Positions 24,763-32,558 of a stretch of 39,582 nt of DNA are shown piece by piece. Where the stretch lies: contig JAAAOG010000191.1 of the NCBI GenBank assembly GCA_009909005.1, forward strand, positions 1 through 39,582, written 5' to 3'. Both the position numbers and the translations under genes were made by a program. How positions within the stretch are numbered: position 1 is the first letter of the stretch; every line of letters starts with the position of its first letter. The notes under the pieces are model-generated. The model did not search any database. It was not told where the DNA came from and was given only the letters and a program-made list of their open reading frames with translations. Source of the DNA: Alphaproteobacteria bacterium. Lineage in GTDB: Bacteria; Pseudomonadota; Alphaproteobacteria; DSM-16000; Inquilinaceae.

Positions 24763-24783
24763 CGGCCCGGATGGTCCGGGCCG
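24763..24783 (-). terminator. Likely terminator downstream of the cold-shock gene
   Basis: A perfect 9-bp GC-rich stem (CGGCCCGGA at 24763-24771, TCCGGGCCG at 24775-24783, loop TGG) lies 50 nt past the csp stop on the minus strand. It is followed by a moderately T-rich stretch. This fits an intrinsic terminator of csp, although the T-tract is interrupted. Confidence 0.5.
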
Positions 24784-24832
24784 TCCAGCGTTTCTCCGGT
24801 CGAAGGCCGGGGGACCCGGCTGACTTTCCGGG

Positions 24833-25042
24833 CTATTCCAGACGCAGATTGGCGGCCGCCGATTTCCCCTTCTTCGGATCGCGCTGCAGATCGAAGCCGA
24901 TACGCTGCCCCTCGTTCAGGCCGCGCAGCCCGGCGCGTTCGACCGCGCTGATATGCACGAAGACGTCCGCGCCACCTTCATCCGGCTGGATGAAGCCGTA
25001 GCCTTTGACAGAATTGAACCACTTGACCGTACCCGTCGGCAT
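24833..25042 (-). CDS. cspA: Cold-shock domain protein
   Basis: 69 aa. Single OB-fold RNA-binding protein with RNP1 KGYGFIQ (13-19) and RNP2 VFVHIS (27-32), starting [16 protein letters not shown]. It melts RNA secondary structure and assists translation, often under stress. GGAGAGA lies about 8 nt before the ATG. It stands alone with a long upstream region and its own terminator. The symbol is generic for the family; alphaproteobacteria carry several paralogues. Confidence 0.95.
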   Translation of the reverse strand: MPTGTVKWFNSVKGYGFIQPDEGGADVFVHISAVERAGLRGLNEGQRIGFDLQRDPKKGKSAAANLRLE

Positions 25043-25514
25043 TTTTCGTCTCTCCGTAGTCTCGGCTCATGCGATCGACCCGACGTTCCGGAACCGCCGG
25101 AACGGCGGGAAACATTCGGCGCCACGCGCCGCTCTCCGCTGCGCGATCGGGCACTGCCTCGTCTAAACGCGGGAGCGTCAGGAGACTGCACCGCGTCAGC
25201 GATATCTCACCGGTTTGCCGGGACGTTCGCACGCCACGGCGGTGGCCGGCGGACCGATGCTGTCAAAGGAAGCCTGCGCAGAGGAGCGACCTGTATCTCG
25301 TGCCTTTCGGCCGGGGACGGGGGCGGCAATGACCCCGGTCGTCAGCCCCTCATCCATGATAAGCCGCCGATGATGATAGCCATCACCCCGTCTACGCGCG
25401 ACCCTCACAATCCCAACCACGGCATAAGTAGGGGAGGATAGCAAGAGAATTCTTTTTTCGCCGAGGCGGAACCAAAAGCTACTTCGGCCGAAAGAGAAAG
25501 AGACGGGCGCCGAT
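25043..25514. other. 472-bp non-coding region upstream of cspA
   Basis: No convincing gene. It should hold the cspA promoter and 5' leader, and the end of the cyclase transcript. The right part (25440-25510) is richer in A/T and includes a self-complementary TTCGGCCGAA. I find no clear -35/-10 pair or known riboswitch by eye; a cold-shock leader RNA is possible given the length. Confidence 0.4.
25084..25104 (-). promoter_or_regulatory. Hairpin in the cspA leader
   Basis: CGTTCCGG (25084-25091) and CCGGAACG (25097-25104) form a perfect 8-bp stem with a 5-nt loop, 42 nt before the cspA ATG. Cold-shock leaders often refold with temperature; whether this one does is inference. Confidence 0.4.
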
Positions 25515-27176
25515 CTAAAAATCATCGGACAGGGCCGCGGCGTCGTAAACTAGCCGGACTTTCTGTTTTTCGCTTTTTCCGCGTACCGTGATGGTCTCGG
25601 TCGGGTAATCGCGGAGGTCGATCAGGGCCTCGCGGGCGAGCGCCTCCGACACCACCAATTGGACCCCGAATTCCTTGGTCAGGCCCTCCAACCGGCTGGC
25701 GGTATTCACCGTATCGCCGATCGCGGTCAGGCTCTTGACCGCGCCATAGCCCATCTCGCCGACGATGGCGGGCCCGAGATGGATGCCGATTCCCATCCGC
25801 AGCGGCGCCGGCAGGTCGGCGGCCAGCCCGTCATTCAACTGCTTCAGGGCCCGGGCCATCCGTCGGGCCGCTCGCAGGGACGCCTGTCCGGCCTCTTGCG
25901 GGCTCCGGCCCAGACCGAAAAGAGCCATGATGCCGTCGCCGACGAACTTGTCGACGCGGCCCCCTGCGGCCTCGATCTCCCGGCCCATGGCCTCGAAATA
26001 GCGATTGAGCAGAAAGACCGTGTCATAGGGCAGCTTGGCCTCCGACAGCCGGGTGAAGCCGCGCAGGTCGGCGAACAGCACGGCGATCTCCATCTCTTTT
26101 CCTTGCGACTGGGCAAGGCGCCCGGGGAAGCCGTCGCGCGGGCTGGCATCCGGCGGGAGCAGGGGCGTCACGTCGAGATCGGCGGTGGGCCTTATCTGGC
26201 AGGCCAGCCGCACGCCCGGACCGGCGCCGATTCGCGCCAGGACCCGGCTCTCGCCGGCATCCGGCGGCGGCAGCGCCTCGGCCCCGCTTCCGACCCGGAC
26301 CCGGCAGGTTGAGCAGCGGCCGCGGCCGCCGCAAACCGAGGCGTGGGGAATACCGGCAGCGCGGCTGGTTTCGAGCACCGTGCTGCCGGGGACGACCTCC
26401 ACCCGCCGCCCGTCGGGATAGCAGAGCCGCGGCAGCCGGGTGCGCCTTTGCCAGGCGTGCCGCGCGATGCGGGCGGCAAAGGGCAGAGCAATCAACCCCA
26501 GCAGGGCGAAGCGGCTCGTCTCGGTCGCCGCGCCGATGAAGGTGGCGGCCTCGACCGTGATCCGCGCGTCGTCGACCATGCGGTTCACCCAGGATGGGTC
26601 TTGCGCCAGGGCTCGGACGTTCATGCCGCCCGCAATATAGCCGGCCAGCGACAAAGCCGGCACCAGCGTTGCAATCGAGAGCAATATCGGCGCCAGGGCC
26701 AAATAGTTTCGTTTTGTGCGCAGCCAATAATGAAGGCCGAGACAGCCATGCACCCAGGCCACCAGCAGCAGCAGGGCCTGGAGCGCGCCTTTCACCGGCG
26801 AATCGACCCAATAGACGAACATGACCAGCCGGTAGTCCGGATCGGTGCCGAAGGCCGTCGTGGCACCGCGCGTTGCCAGGACATGCTCGGCAAGCAGCAG
26901 CGGGATGGCGAGACCGAGCCCCAGCTGGGCCCATTCCCACGGCTGCAGGCGGAGGCTGTGGCGACGCCAGACCGACCAAAGCGCGATCCCGAAATGCACG
27001 GCCAGCGCAGCATAAAGCGCAATCAGGACAGGAACATTCGACCAGACTGCCTGGAAGATGGGGAGCCCGGCGTCCATTGCCTCAAGCGAGACGACGCCGA
27101 GCGCATGATTGGCAAAATGGCTGAGGACATAGGCGAAGAGGACGAGGCCGCTGGTCAGGCGCAGGCGGTTCAGCAT
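25515..27176 (-). CDS. Membrane adenylate cyclase with diheme-type anchor and [2Fe-2S] domain
   Basis: 553 aa from the ATG at 27176 (GGAGA upstream). About six membrane helices (8-27, 48-70, 84-104, 131-152, 158-183, 222-240). The first four each carry a histidine (His20 or 24, His61, His98, His143 or 149), like the diheme-B anchors of succinate:quinone oxidoreductases and of S. meliloti CyaC. Residues 255-335 are a plant-type ferredoxin domain with Cys282, Cys288, Cys291 and Cys326. The class III cyclase domain (about 361-545) has metal ligands Asp370 and Asp414, Lys409 and Asp488 for ATP, and Asn491 and Arg495. It probably makes cAMP in response to quinone or redox state. ZIP transporter gene immediately upstream. 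Confidence 0.9.
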   Translation of the reverse strand: MLNRLRLTSGLVLFAYVLSHFANHALGVVSLEAMDAGLPIFQAVWSNVPVLIALYAALAVHFGIALWSVWRRHSLRLQPWEWAQLGLGLAIPLLLAEHVLATRGATTAFGTDPDYRLVMFVYWVDSPVKGALQALLLLVAWVHGCLGLHYWLRTKRNYLALAPILLSIATLVPALSLAGYIAGGMNVRALAQDPSWVNRMVDDARITVEAATFIGAATETSRFALLGLIALPFAARIARHAWQRRTRLPRLCYPDGRRVEVVPGSTVLETSRAAGIPHASVCGGRGRCSTCRVRVGSGAEALPPPDAGESRVLARIGAGPGVRLACQIRPTADLDVTPLLPPDASPRDGFPGRLAQSQGKEMEIAVLFADLRGFTRLSEAKLPYDTVFLLNRYFEAMGREIEAAGGRVDKFVGDGIMALFGLGRSPQEAGQASLRAARRMARALKQLNDGLAADLPAPLRMGIGIHLGPAIVGEMGYGAVKSLTAIGDTVNTASRLEGLTKEFGVQLVVSEALAREALIDLRDYPTETITVRGKSEKQKVRLVYDAAALSDDF

Positions 27177-27196
27177 TTTTGGGCATCTCCTGCCCC

Positions 27197-27925
27197 TCAG
27201 TTGCCGATGACGGCATGGCAGAGGATGCCGGCTCCGAAACCGCCGACCGCGGCCAGCGGTGGTGCCCAGGCCTGGGCCAGCGGGGTTTGCGGGGCGATGT
27301 CCTGGAAGGTCAGATACAGGATGCCGCCGGCACCGAAGAGCATGAAGGCGCCCAGCCATGGCGGATGGTCGGCAAAGACGAAATAGCCGGTTAATCCCGC
27401 GATCGGGCCGAGTGGCACCAGCGCGACGAGAAGCAACATGGTGGCCGACGCGGCCAGCCCGTTCTGGGTCACCTCGCGATAGGCGTTGAAGCCCTCAGGC
27501 AGATTCTGCAGAGCGATCAAGAGAGCCAGAACCAGCCCCAGCCCTGGCTCGGCGGTCAGAGTTGCGCCGAGCGCCACGGCCTCGGGCAGGAAATCCGCCA
27601 GCATCGCCATCAGCTGGCCGCCGGAACCCCTGACCCTGGCGATCAAAATATCGAGGCCCATGAATGCCGCGCCGCCGGCCAGCAGGGCGGCGATTGCCGG
27701 CGCGGTTGACAGGCGGGCCTGGCCTTCCGGTACGAGCACCAGGGCCACGGCCGCGAGCAGCACGCCACCCCCGAAGGCGATCACCGAGTGCCGGAACTCG
27801 CTCTCCAGCCAGTCCGGGCGGATCTTCTCGAAGCGTGCCAACAGGCCGCCCAGCGGAATCGCCACGCCGGCCAAGGCGCCATAGGCGATGATGGTCGGGA
27901 CGGGTCCCCAGTCGAGCATCGGCAT
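27197..27925 (-). CDS. ZIP-family divalent metal transporter
   Basis: 242 aa polytopic membrane protein with about seven helices. The family metal-site motifs are present as FLPEAVALGATL and IALQNLPEGFNAYREV, though the usual His-Asn-x-Pro-Glu-Gly reads Gln-Asn-Leu-Pro-Glu-Gly here and the first site has Phe-Leu-Pro-Glu rather than His. No His-rich loop. Likely moves Zn, Fe or another divalent metal, direction unknown. The cyclase starts 20 nt after its stop, so the two form an operon, linking metal transport to redox or cAMP signalling by context only. Confidence 0.82.
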   Translation of the reverse strand: MPMLDWGPVPTIIAYGALAGVAIPLGGLLARFEKIRPDWLESEFRHSVIAFGGGVLLAAVALVLVPEGQARLSTAPAIAALLAGGAAFMGLDILIARVRGSGGQLMAMLADFLPEAVALGATLTAEPGLGLVLALLIALQNLPEGFNAYREVTQNGLAASATMLLLVALVPLGPIAGLTGYFVFADHPPWLGAFMLFGAGGILYLTFQDIAPQTPLAQAWAPPLAAVGGFGAGILCHAVIGN

Positions 27926-28036
27926 CGGGCCTCGGCCATGGCGCAGACATCCGGTCGACGGCCGGAAGAGGCTCTTCCTAGCAGGCTTCTGAGCAATTAG
28001 AAACGCGTGAAGGCCCGACTCGCCGATCCGACCGGA

Positions 28037-29092
28037 TCACTGTTTGAAAACGGATTCTATGGTTTCGGCATCGATGGCCCGATCAGTCCAGTGATCGAGG
28101 GTGTCGAGATCGGCCACAACGACACGGTCCTTGAGTTCCTCCGATACAGGGCCAAAGCGCCGCTCCAGCAGCCGAAGCACGAAGCCGACCCGCTCCTCAC
28201 GGCGCGCCTCTTCCCGGCCTTCTTCCCGGCCTTCTTCCCGGCCTTCTTCCCGGCCTTCTTTCCGGCCTTCTTCCAGGCCTAGACGCAGGCCTTCAGCCCG
28301 TCCTTCCTTAAGGCCTTCAGCCTTCCATTGCTCCTTCCAATACTCCCCCAACGTCGCCAGCATGGTTCTCATCTCCGTCAAATCGGCAGGTATAACCTTC
28401 TGGATCCCGACACCCTTGATGGCCTGCTCGACCAGGGCCGTAAACAGGCGTCTCAGGTCGGCGTAATCCGGATGCCGACGAAACCAGCGGATCACCTCGT
28501 CGACAAGCGGCGCAAGCTTTGCCGGCTCCTGACGCCGTTCCAGGCGGACCAGCAGTGCCGTCAGGCTTTCAAGCCGTTCCAGTTCACCGGAGGAAAACCC
28601 ACCCATGTCAATGAGATGGTATTGGGCGCGCGGCTGCCAATCCCAAAGCGGAGACCCCGGGGGAAGGGCGATCAGGCCGGCCAGATCGGTTGGCGCCGTC
28701 CAACGCGATCCGCCATTGTACAAGACGATAAGGATCACCGGTGGCAGCTTGTCTCCGGCCTTCAGCGATTGTTCGGATATGATCTGCTGCCACAACAGGC
28801 CCTGATAGACCTGGGTCCGCAGGGGCATCCACCAGTCGCTCTGCGACTGAAACTCGATCAGCAGATAGAGGTAGACGTCACTGCCATAAGTCGTCGGCAG
28901 ACGCCAGATAACATCGCCTTCGCGCCGTTCGCCAAGCGGGCCATGGAATTTTGCCGAGACCTTTTCCATCGCCGCGAAGTCGAGGCCGGCAGCCATGGCA
29001 TCAGGCACGAATTCGCGCACCAGCCCCTCCACCATCACCGGGTGGGAAAAAAGACGATGATAAAGAGAATCGGCATTCATCGCGCGGCTCAT
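28037..29092 (-). CDS. Rpn-family PD-(D/E)XK nuclease / putative transposase
   Basis: 351 aa from an ATG at 29092 (29080 is an alternative; neither has a strong ribosome site). It starts like Rpn/YhgA proteins (SLYHRLFSHPVMVEGLVREFVP). The nuclease core has Asp60 (REGDVIWRL) and the Glu80-x-Gln82 motif (LLIEFQSQ), as in the family formerly called transposase_31. Rpn enzymes promote RecA-independent recombination and some act in phage defence. The C-terminal region has EG-rich repeats made by a 12-bp tandem array, then a helical end. It lies between truA and the ZIP-cyclase pair in an apparent insertion. Confidence 0.85.
   Translation of the reverse strand: MSRAMNADSLYHRLFSHPVMVEGLVREFVPDAMAAGLDFAAMEKVSAKFHGPLGERREGDVIWRLPTTYGSDVYLYLLIEFQSQSDWWMPLRTQVYQGLLWQQIISEQSLKAGDKLPPVILIVLYNGGSRWTAPTDLAGLIALPPGSPLWDWQPRAQYHLIDMGGFSSGELERLESLTALLVRLERRQEPAKLAPLVDEVIRWFRRHPDYADLRRLFTALVEQAIKGVGIQKVIPADLTEMRTMLATLGEYWKEQWKAEGLKEGRAEGLRLGLEEGRKEGREEGREEGREEGREEARREERVGFVLRLLERRFGPVSEELKDRVVVADLDTLDHWTDRAIDAETIESVFKQ
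28210..28281. repeat. Six-unit 12-bp tandem repeat inside the Rpn gene
   Basis: The unit CTTCCCGGCCTT occurs four times exactly and then twice with one or two changes (28258-28269 and 28270-28281). On the coding strand it adds in-frame four-residue units of Glu, Gly and Arg, so copy number can change the linker length without breaking the frame. Confidence 0.9.
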
Positions 29093-29162
29093 ATGGCTTT
29101 GGCCGCCGGCAATCAAGCGAATTTCTGACGAAAACGGTTTCGGGGCTATGCACCGGACGGTT

Positions 29163-29192
29163 TGCTGCATTGCACTATGCTGCACTGCACTC
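29163..29192. repeat. Imperfect 15-bp direct repeat between divergent genes
   Basis: TGCTGCATTGCACTA (29163-29177) and TGCTGCACTGCACTC (29178-29192) match at 13 of 15 positions. They lie in the 188-bp gap between the Rpn gene and the small orphan gene, so a regulator site is possible; no known motif is recognised. Confidence 0.5.
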
Positions 29193-29280
29193 AACATTTC
29201 GGCAAGGTTTCGTCCTGTATTCTCCAAGCAATGACGGCGCGCGGTCCTGTCCAGGGTCGCCGGAGACAGGAGATGATGAC

Positions 29281-29478
29281 ATGACGACGATTGCGACGGA
29301 CATCCTTCGCGACTATGAGCAGGAGGTTGCCAATTTGCCGAAGGCGAAAGGAGCCGAAACGTCCGACATGGCCACGACGCCTTACCTGCTCATGCTGCGC
29401 CTGTGCGAGCAGGCCCATGGCACGCGCATCGGCTATCACGAATGGGTGTTCCCGGACGGCTCACAGCTGCTGATGTGA
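29281..29478 (+). CDS. Small orphan protein, 65 aa
   Basis: ATG at 29281 with AGGAG about 8 nt upstream. The product starts [19 protein letters not shown], is helical and acidic at first, and ends with a [15 protein letters not shown] strand region. I do not recognise a family. Its last 43 nt overlap the 3' end of truA on the opposite strand. It is divergent from the Rpn gene. The strong ribosome site supports it being translated. Confidence 0.5.
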   Translation: MTTIATDILRDYEQEVANLPKAKGAETSDMATTPYLLMLRLCEQAHGTRIGYHEWVFPDGSQLLM

Positions 29479-30218
29479 GGCGGATAGCGGACCGCCATCA
29501 GATAGAGGCCCTGCGGCGGGGCGGTCGGGCCGGCGGCGGCGCGGTTGCACGCTGCCAGTGCCCGGCGGACATCGGCCGCCGTCCATCTGCCGCGGCCGAC
29601 CAGGGCGAGGGTGCCGACCATGTTGCGCACCTGGTGGTGCAGGAAGGAGCGGGCCTCGGCGATAATCGCAATCTCCTCGCCGGCCCGGCGCACGTCGAGC
29701 CGGTCGAGGGTCTTGACCGGGGAGGCGGCCTGGCATTCTGCGGCCCGGAAGCTGGTGAAATCGTGCCGACCCACCAGGATTTGCGCGGCCGCATGCATGG
29801 CCTCGTTGTCGAGTGATTGGATGATATGCCAGGCGCGGCCGCGCTCCAGAGCCAGCGGCGCGCGGCGATTGACCAGCCGGTAGAGATAGGCCCGACCAAT
29901 CGCCGACCGGCGGGCATCGAAGTCGTCCGGAACGCGCCCGGCGACCAGCACTGTCACCGGGTGCGGCTTCAGGTAGAAATTTACCGCATCGCGCAGCGTT
30001 CCCGCCGGCCGGTCCTGCGCCAGGTCGAGATGCGCGACTTGCCCCCGCGCATGGACGCCGGCATCGGTCCGCCCGGCGCAATGCACCCGCACGGCCTCCC
30101 CGCAAAAGCGCTCGACGGCCGTCTCGATCGCCTCCTGCACAGACGGTCCGTTGGTCTGGCGCTGCCAGCCGACGAACGGCCCGCCGTCATATTCGATCGT
30201 CAGCGCATAGCGCGGCAT
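29436..30218 (-). CDS. truA: tRNA pseudouridine synthase A
   Basis: 260 aa. Makes pseudouridine at positions 38-40 of tRNA anticodon stems. Catalytic Asp52 lies in [15 protein letters not shown] (48-62); [34 protein letters not shown] (two blocks) and [13 protein letters not shown] are conserved. The C-terminus runs about 15 residues past the usual [12 protein letters not shown] ending and overlaps the convergent small gene. It usually follows fmt and precedes dapE in related genomes; here both neighbours differ. Confidence 0.95.
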   Translation of the reverse strand: MPRYALTIEYDGGPFVGWQRQTNGPSVQEAIETAVERFCGEAVRVHCAGRTDAGVHARGQVAHLDLAQDRPAGTLRDAVNFYLKPHPVTVLVAGRVPDDFDARRSAIGRAYLYRLVNRRAPLALERGRAWHIIQSLDNEAMHAAAQILVGRHDFTSFRAAECQAASPVKTLDRLDVRRAGEEIAIIAEARSFLHHQVRNMVGTLALVGRGRWTAADVRRALAACNRAAAGPTAPPQGLYLMAVRYPPHISSCEPSGNTHS

Positions 30219-30287
30219 GCCGCGTCACCGCTTTTCTCGGTCATTCAGTAGCGCTCGCAAGTTTTTTCGCCGCCTTCCCGGCGCTTC

Positions 30288-30316
30288 TTGACGCTTCCGG
30301 CCGGCTGTCATAGCGT
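30288..30316 (+). promoter_or_regulatory. Candidate promoter of the mut operon
   Basis: TTGACG (30288-30293) with CATAGC (30309-30314) or TAGCGT (30311-30316) downstream at spacings of 15-17 nt. It would give a leader of about 120 nt before the mutA ATG at 30441. The -10 match is weak. Confidence 0.3.
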
Positions 30317-30440
30317 CCAGGATCACGTGCCTCCAGGGGGCGGGAAGGGCGCGCGCAGACCGCAGCACCTTGTGAAGGTGCGCGCAAGCGGAGCACGAGT
30401 GCCGCGCCGGTGCACGACAAGACAACGGGCCGGGGACGCC

Positions 30441-32558
30441 ATGAGCGACACCTTTACACTCGCCAGCGACTTTCAGGCACCCAGTTATGACGACTGGGTC
30501 GCCGAGGTTGAAAAGGGCCTGAAGGGCGCGCCCTTCGACAAGAAGATGTACACCAAGACCTATGAGGGAATCACCCTGCAGCCGGTGTACACCCGCGCCG
30601 ACTGGCCCGGCGAGGGCGATCCCTCGGGCTTCCCCGGCGCCATGCCCTTTACCCGCGGCAGCCAGCCCTTCGGTCACGCCATGGCCGGCTGGGACATCCG
30701 CCAGATGCACATGTATCCGGATGTCGCCGCAGCCAATGCCCAGATCCTCAGCGACCTGCAGCGCGGCGTCACCTCGCTGCTGGTCCGGTTCGACCAGGCG
30801 GGCCAGGCCGGCCTCGACGGCGACGCGCCGGACAGCGAGATGCTGGCAGGCCGCGACGGCGTCATGGTCTACAGCGTCGACGATCTGGAGGCACTGCTGC
30901 GCGAGGTCGACCTGACCATCGCCCCGGTGGCGATCGAGGCCGGACCGCAGTTCATGGCCGGGGCGGCGCTGCTGGCCGGGCTGTGGGAGCGGCGCGGCAT
31001 TGCCGCTGGCGAGGCCAAGGGCGCCTTCAATGCCGACCCCCTCGCGGCGCTGGCCGCTGGCGGCAGCCTGCCGGTGCCGGTGGCCACGGCGCTGGCCCGG
31101 CTCGGCGACCTGGCGGCCCATACGGCGGCGACCTACCCGACCGTGACATCGGTCCGGGTCGACACCACGCCCTATCACGACGCGGGGGCAAGCGAGACCC
31201 AGGACCTCGGGATCTCCATGGCCACGGCGGTGGCCTATTTGAGGGCGATGAGCGAGGCCGGGGTCGATATCGACCGGGCCTGCCGGCAGATCACCTTCAG
31301 CTATGCGCTCGGCAGCGAGTTCTTCATGGGCATCGCCAAGCTGCGCGCCGCCCGCAAGCTGTGGGCCCGCATCGCCGAGTCCTGCGGTGCGTCCGAGCCG
31401 GCGCGGGCGATGAACCTGCACGGCGTCACGGCGCTGCGCTCGCTGACCCAGCGCGACCCCTGGGTGAACATGCTGCGCGGCACGATCTCCGGCTTCGCCG
31501 CCGCTGTCGGCGGGGCGGAGCATGTCACGGTCCGGCCCTTCGACGGCGCCATTCGGGCAGCGGACGATCTGTCCCGCCGCGTCGCCCGCAACACCCAGGT
31601 CATCCTGCAGGAGGAGTCCTATCTCACCAAGGTGGTCGATCCGGCCGGCGGGTCCTGGTACATCGAGACCTTGACCGACCATCTCGCGAAGACGGCCTGG
31701 GCGAATTTCCAGGACATCGAAAAGGCCGGCGGCATTGTCGCGGCGCTGGAGAGCGGGCTGATCCGCGGCAAAATCGACGAGACCTGGCAGGAGCGGCTGA
31801 AAAACCTGTCGACCCGCAAGGACCCGATCACCGGCGTCAGCGAGTTCCCGAACATCCACGAAAAGCCGGTCGAGCGTCTGCAGGCCGATTACGGCGCCCT
31901 GCAGGCCAAGGCGGCCGAACGCCTGACCGCCACCCGGCAGGGGACCGGCAAGGTCGACCTCGGCCCGGCGCTGTCAGCGGGCACGCCGGGTGTGCTGACC
32001 GCCTCCTGCATCGACGCCGCCACCAAGGGCGCGACGCTTGGAGCGCTGGCCGCGGCACTGAAGGACGGCGCGGGCGCGACGCTCGAGCCGCTGCCGCAGC
32101 GCCGGCTCGCCCAGCCCTTCGAGGAACTGCGCGATGCCAGCGACGCCCATAAGGAGAAGACCGGAGACTGGCCGGCGATCTTCCTGGCCAATCTCGGCCG
32201 CATCGCCCAGCACACCGCCCGGGCCACCTATGCCAAGAACTTCTTCGAGGTCGGCGGCATCCAGGCCTTGTCGAACGAGGGCTTCCACGATCCGGAGAGC
32301 TGCGCCAAGGCGCTCGCGGGCAGCGGCGCCCGGCTGGCCATCATCTGCGGCACCGATGGCCAGTATGAAGAGATGGTCGCAAGCTTCGCCCCGGCGCTGA
32401 AGCAGGCCGGTGCCACCCGGGTCTTCCTGGCCGGCAATCCGGGCGACAAGAAGCAAAGCTATATGGACGCCGGCGTCGACGGCTTCATCTTCATGGGATG
32501 CAACGTGCTGGAGACGTTGCGCGGTACCCTGGCCCATCTGGGAGTGATCGAATCATGA
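30441..32558 (+). CDS. mutA: Methylmalonyl-CoA mutase small subunit
   Basis: 705 aa from the ATG at 30441. It follows the mutase barrel ([14 protein letters not shown], then [13 protein letters not shown], later [26 protein letters not shown] in consecutive blocks). The C-terminal Rossmann-like domain (about 540-705) lacks the Asp-x-His-x-x-Gly cobalamin motif, as expected for the non-catalytic MutA subunit. With MutB it interconverts methylmalonyl-CoA and succinyl-CoA for propionate, odd-chain fatty acid and branched amino acid breakdown. It overlaps mutB by 4 nt (ATGA). Confidence 0.95.
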   Translation: MSDTFTLASDFQAPSYDDWVAEVEKGLKGAPFDKKMYTKTYEGITLQPVYTRADWPGEGDPSGFPGAMPFTRGSQPFGHAMAGWDIRQMHMYPDVAAANAQILSDLQRGVTSLLVRFDQAGQAGLDGDAPDSEMLAGRDGVMVYSVDDLEALLREVDLTIAPVAIEAGPQFMAGAALLAGLWERRGIAAGEAKGAFNADPLAALAAGGSLPVPVATALARLGDLAAHTAATYPTVTSVRVDTTPYHDAGASETQDLGISMATAVAYLRAMSEAGVDIDRACRQITFSYALGSEFFMGIAKLRAARKLWARIAESCGASEPARAMNLHGVTALRSLTQRDPWVNMLRGTISGFAAAVGGAEHVTVRPFDGAIRAADDLSRRVARNTQVILQEESYLTKVVDPAGGSWYIETLTDHLAKTAWANFQDIEKAGGIVAALESGLIRGKIDETWQERLKNLSTRKDPITGVSEFPNIHEKPVERLQADYGALQAKAAERLTATRQGTGKVDLGPALSAGTPGVLTASCIDAATKGATLGALAAALKDGAGATLEPLPQRRLAQPFEELRDASDAHKEKTGDWPAIFLANLGRIAQHTARATYAKNFFEVGGIQALSNEGFHDPESCAKALAGSGARLAIICGTDGQYEEMVASFAPALKQAGATRVFLAGNPGDKKQSYMDAGVDGFIFMGCNVLETLRGTLAHLGVIES

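Noticed and set aside
24833-25042. Reading the cold-shock gene as part of the cyclase operon
   Set aside because: A 472-bp gap and a terminator-like hairpin after it argue for an independent unit.
25196-25525. 109-codon minus-strand frame upstream of cspA
   Set aside because: No ribosome site, composition changes along its length and no recognisable fold; more likely leader DNA.
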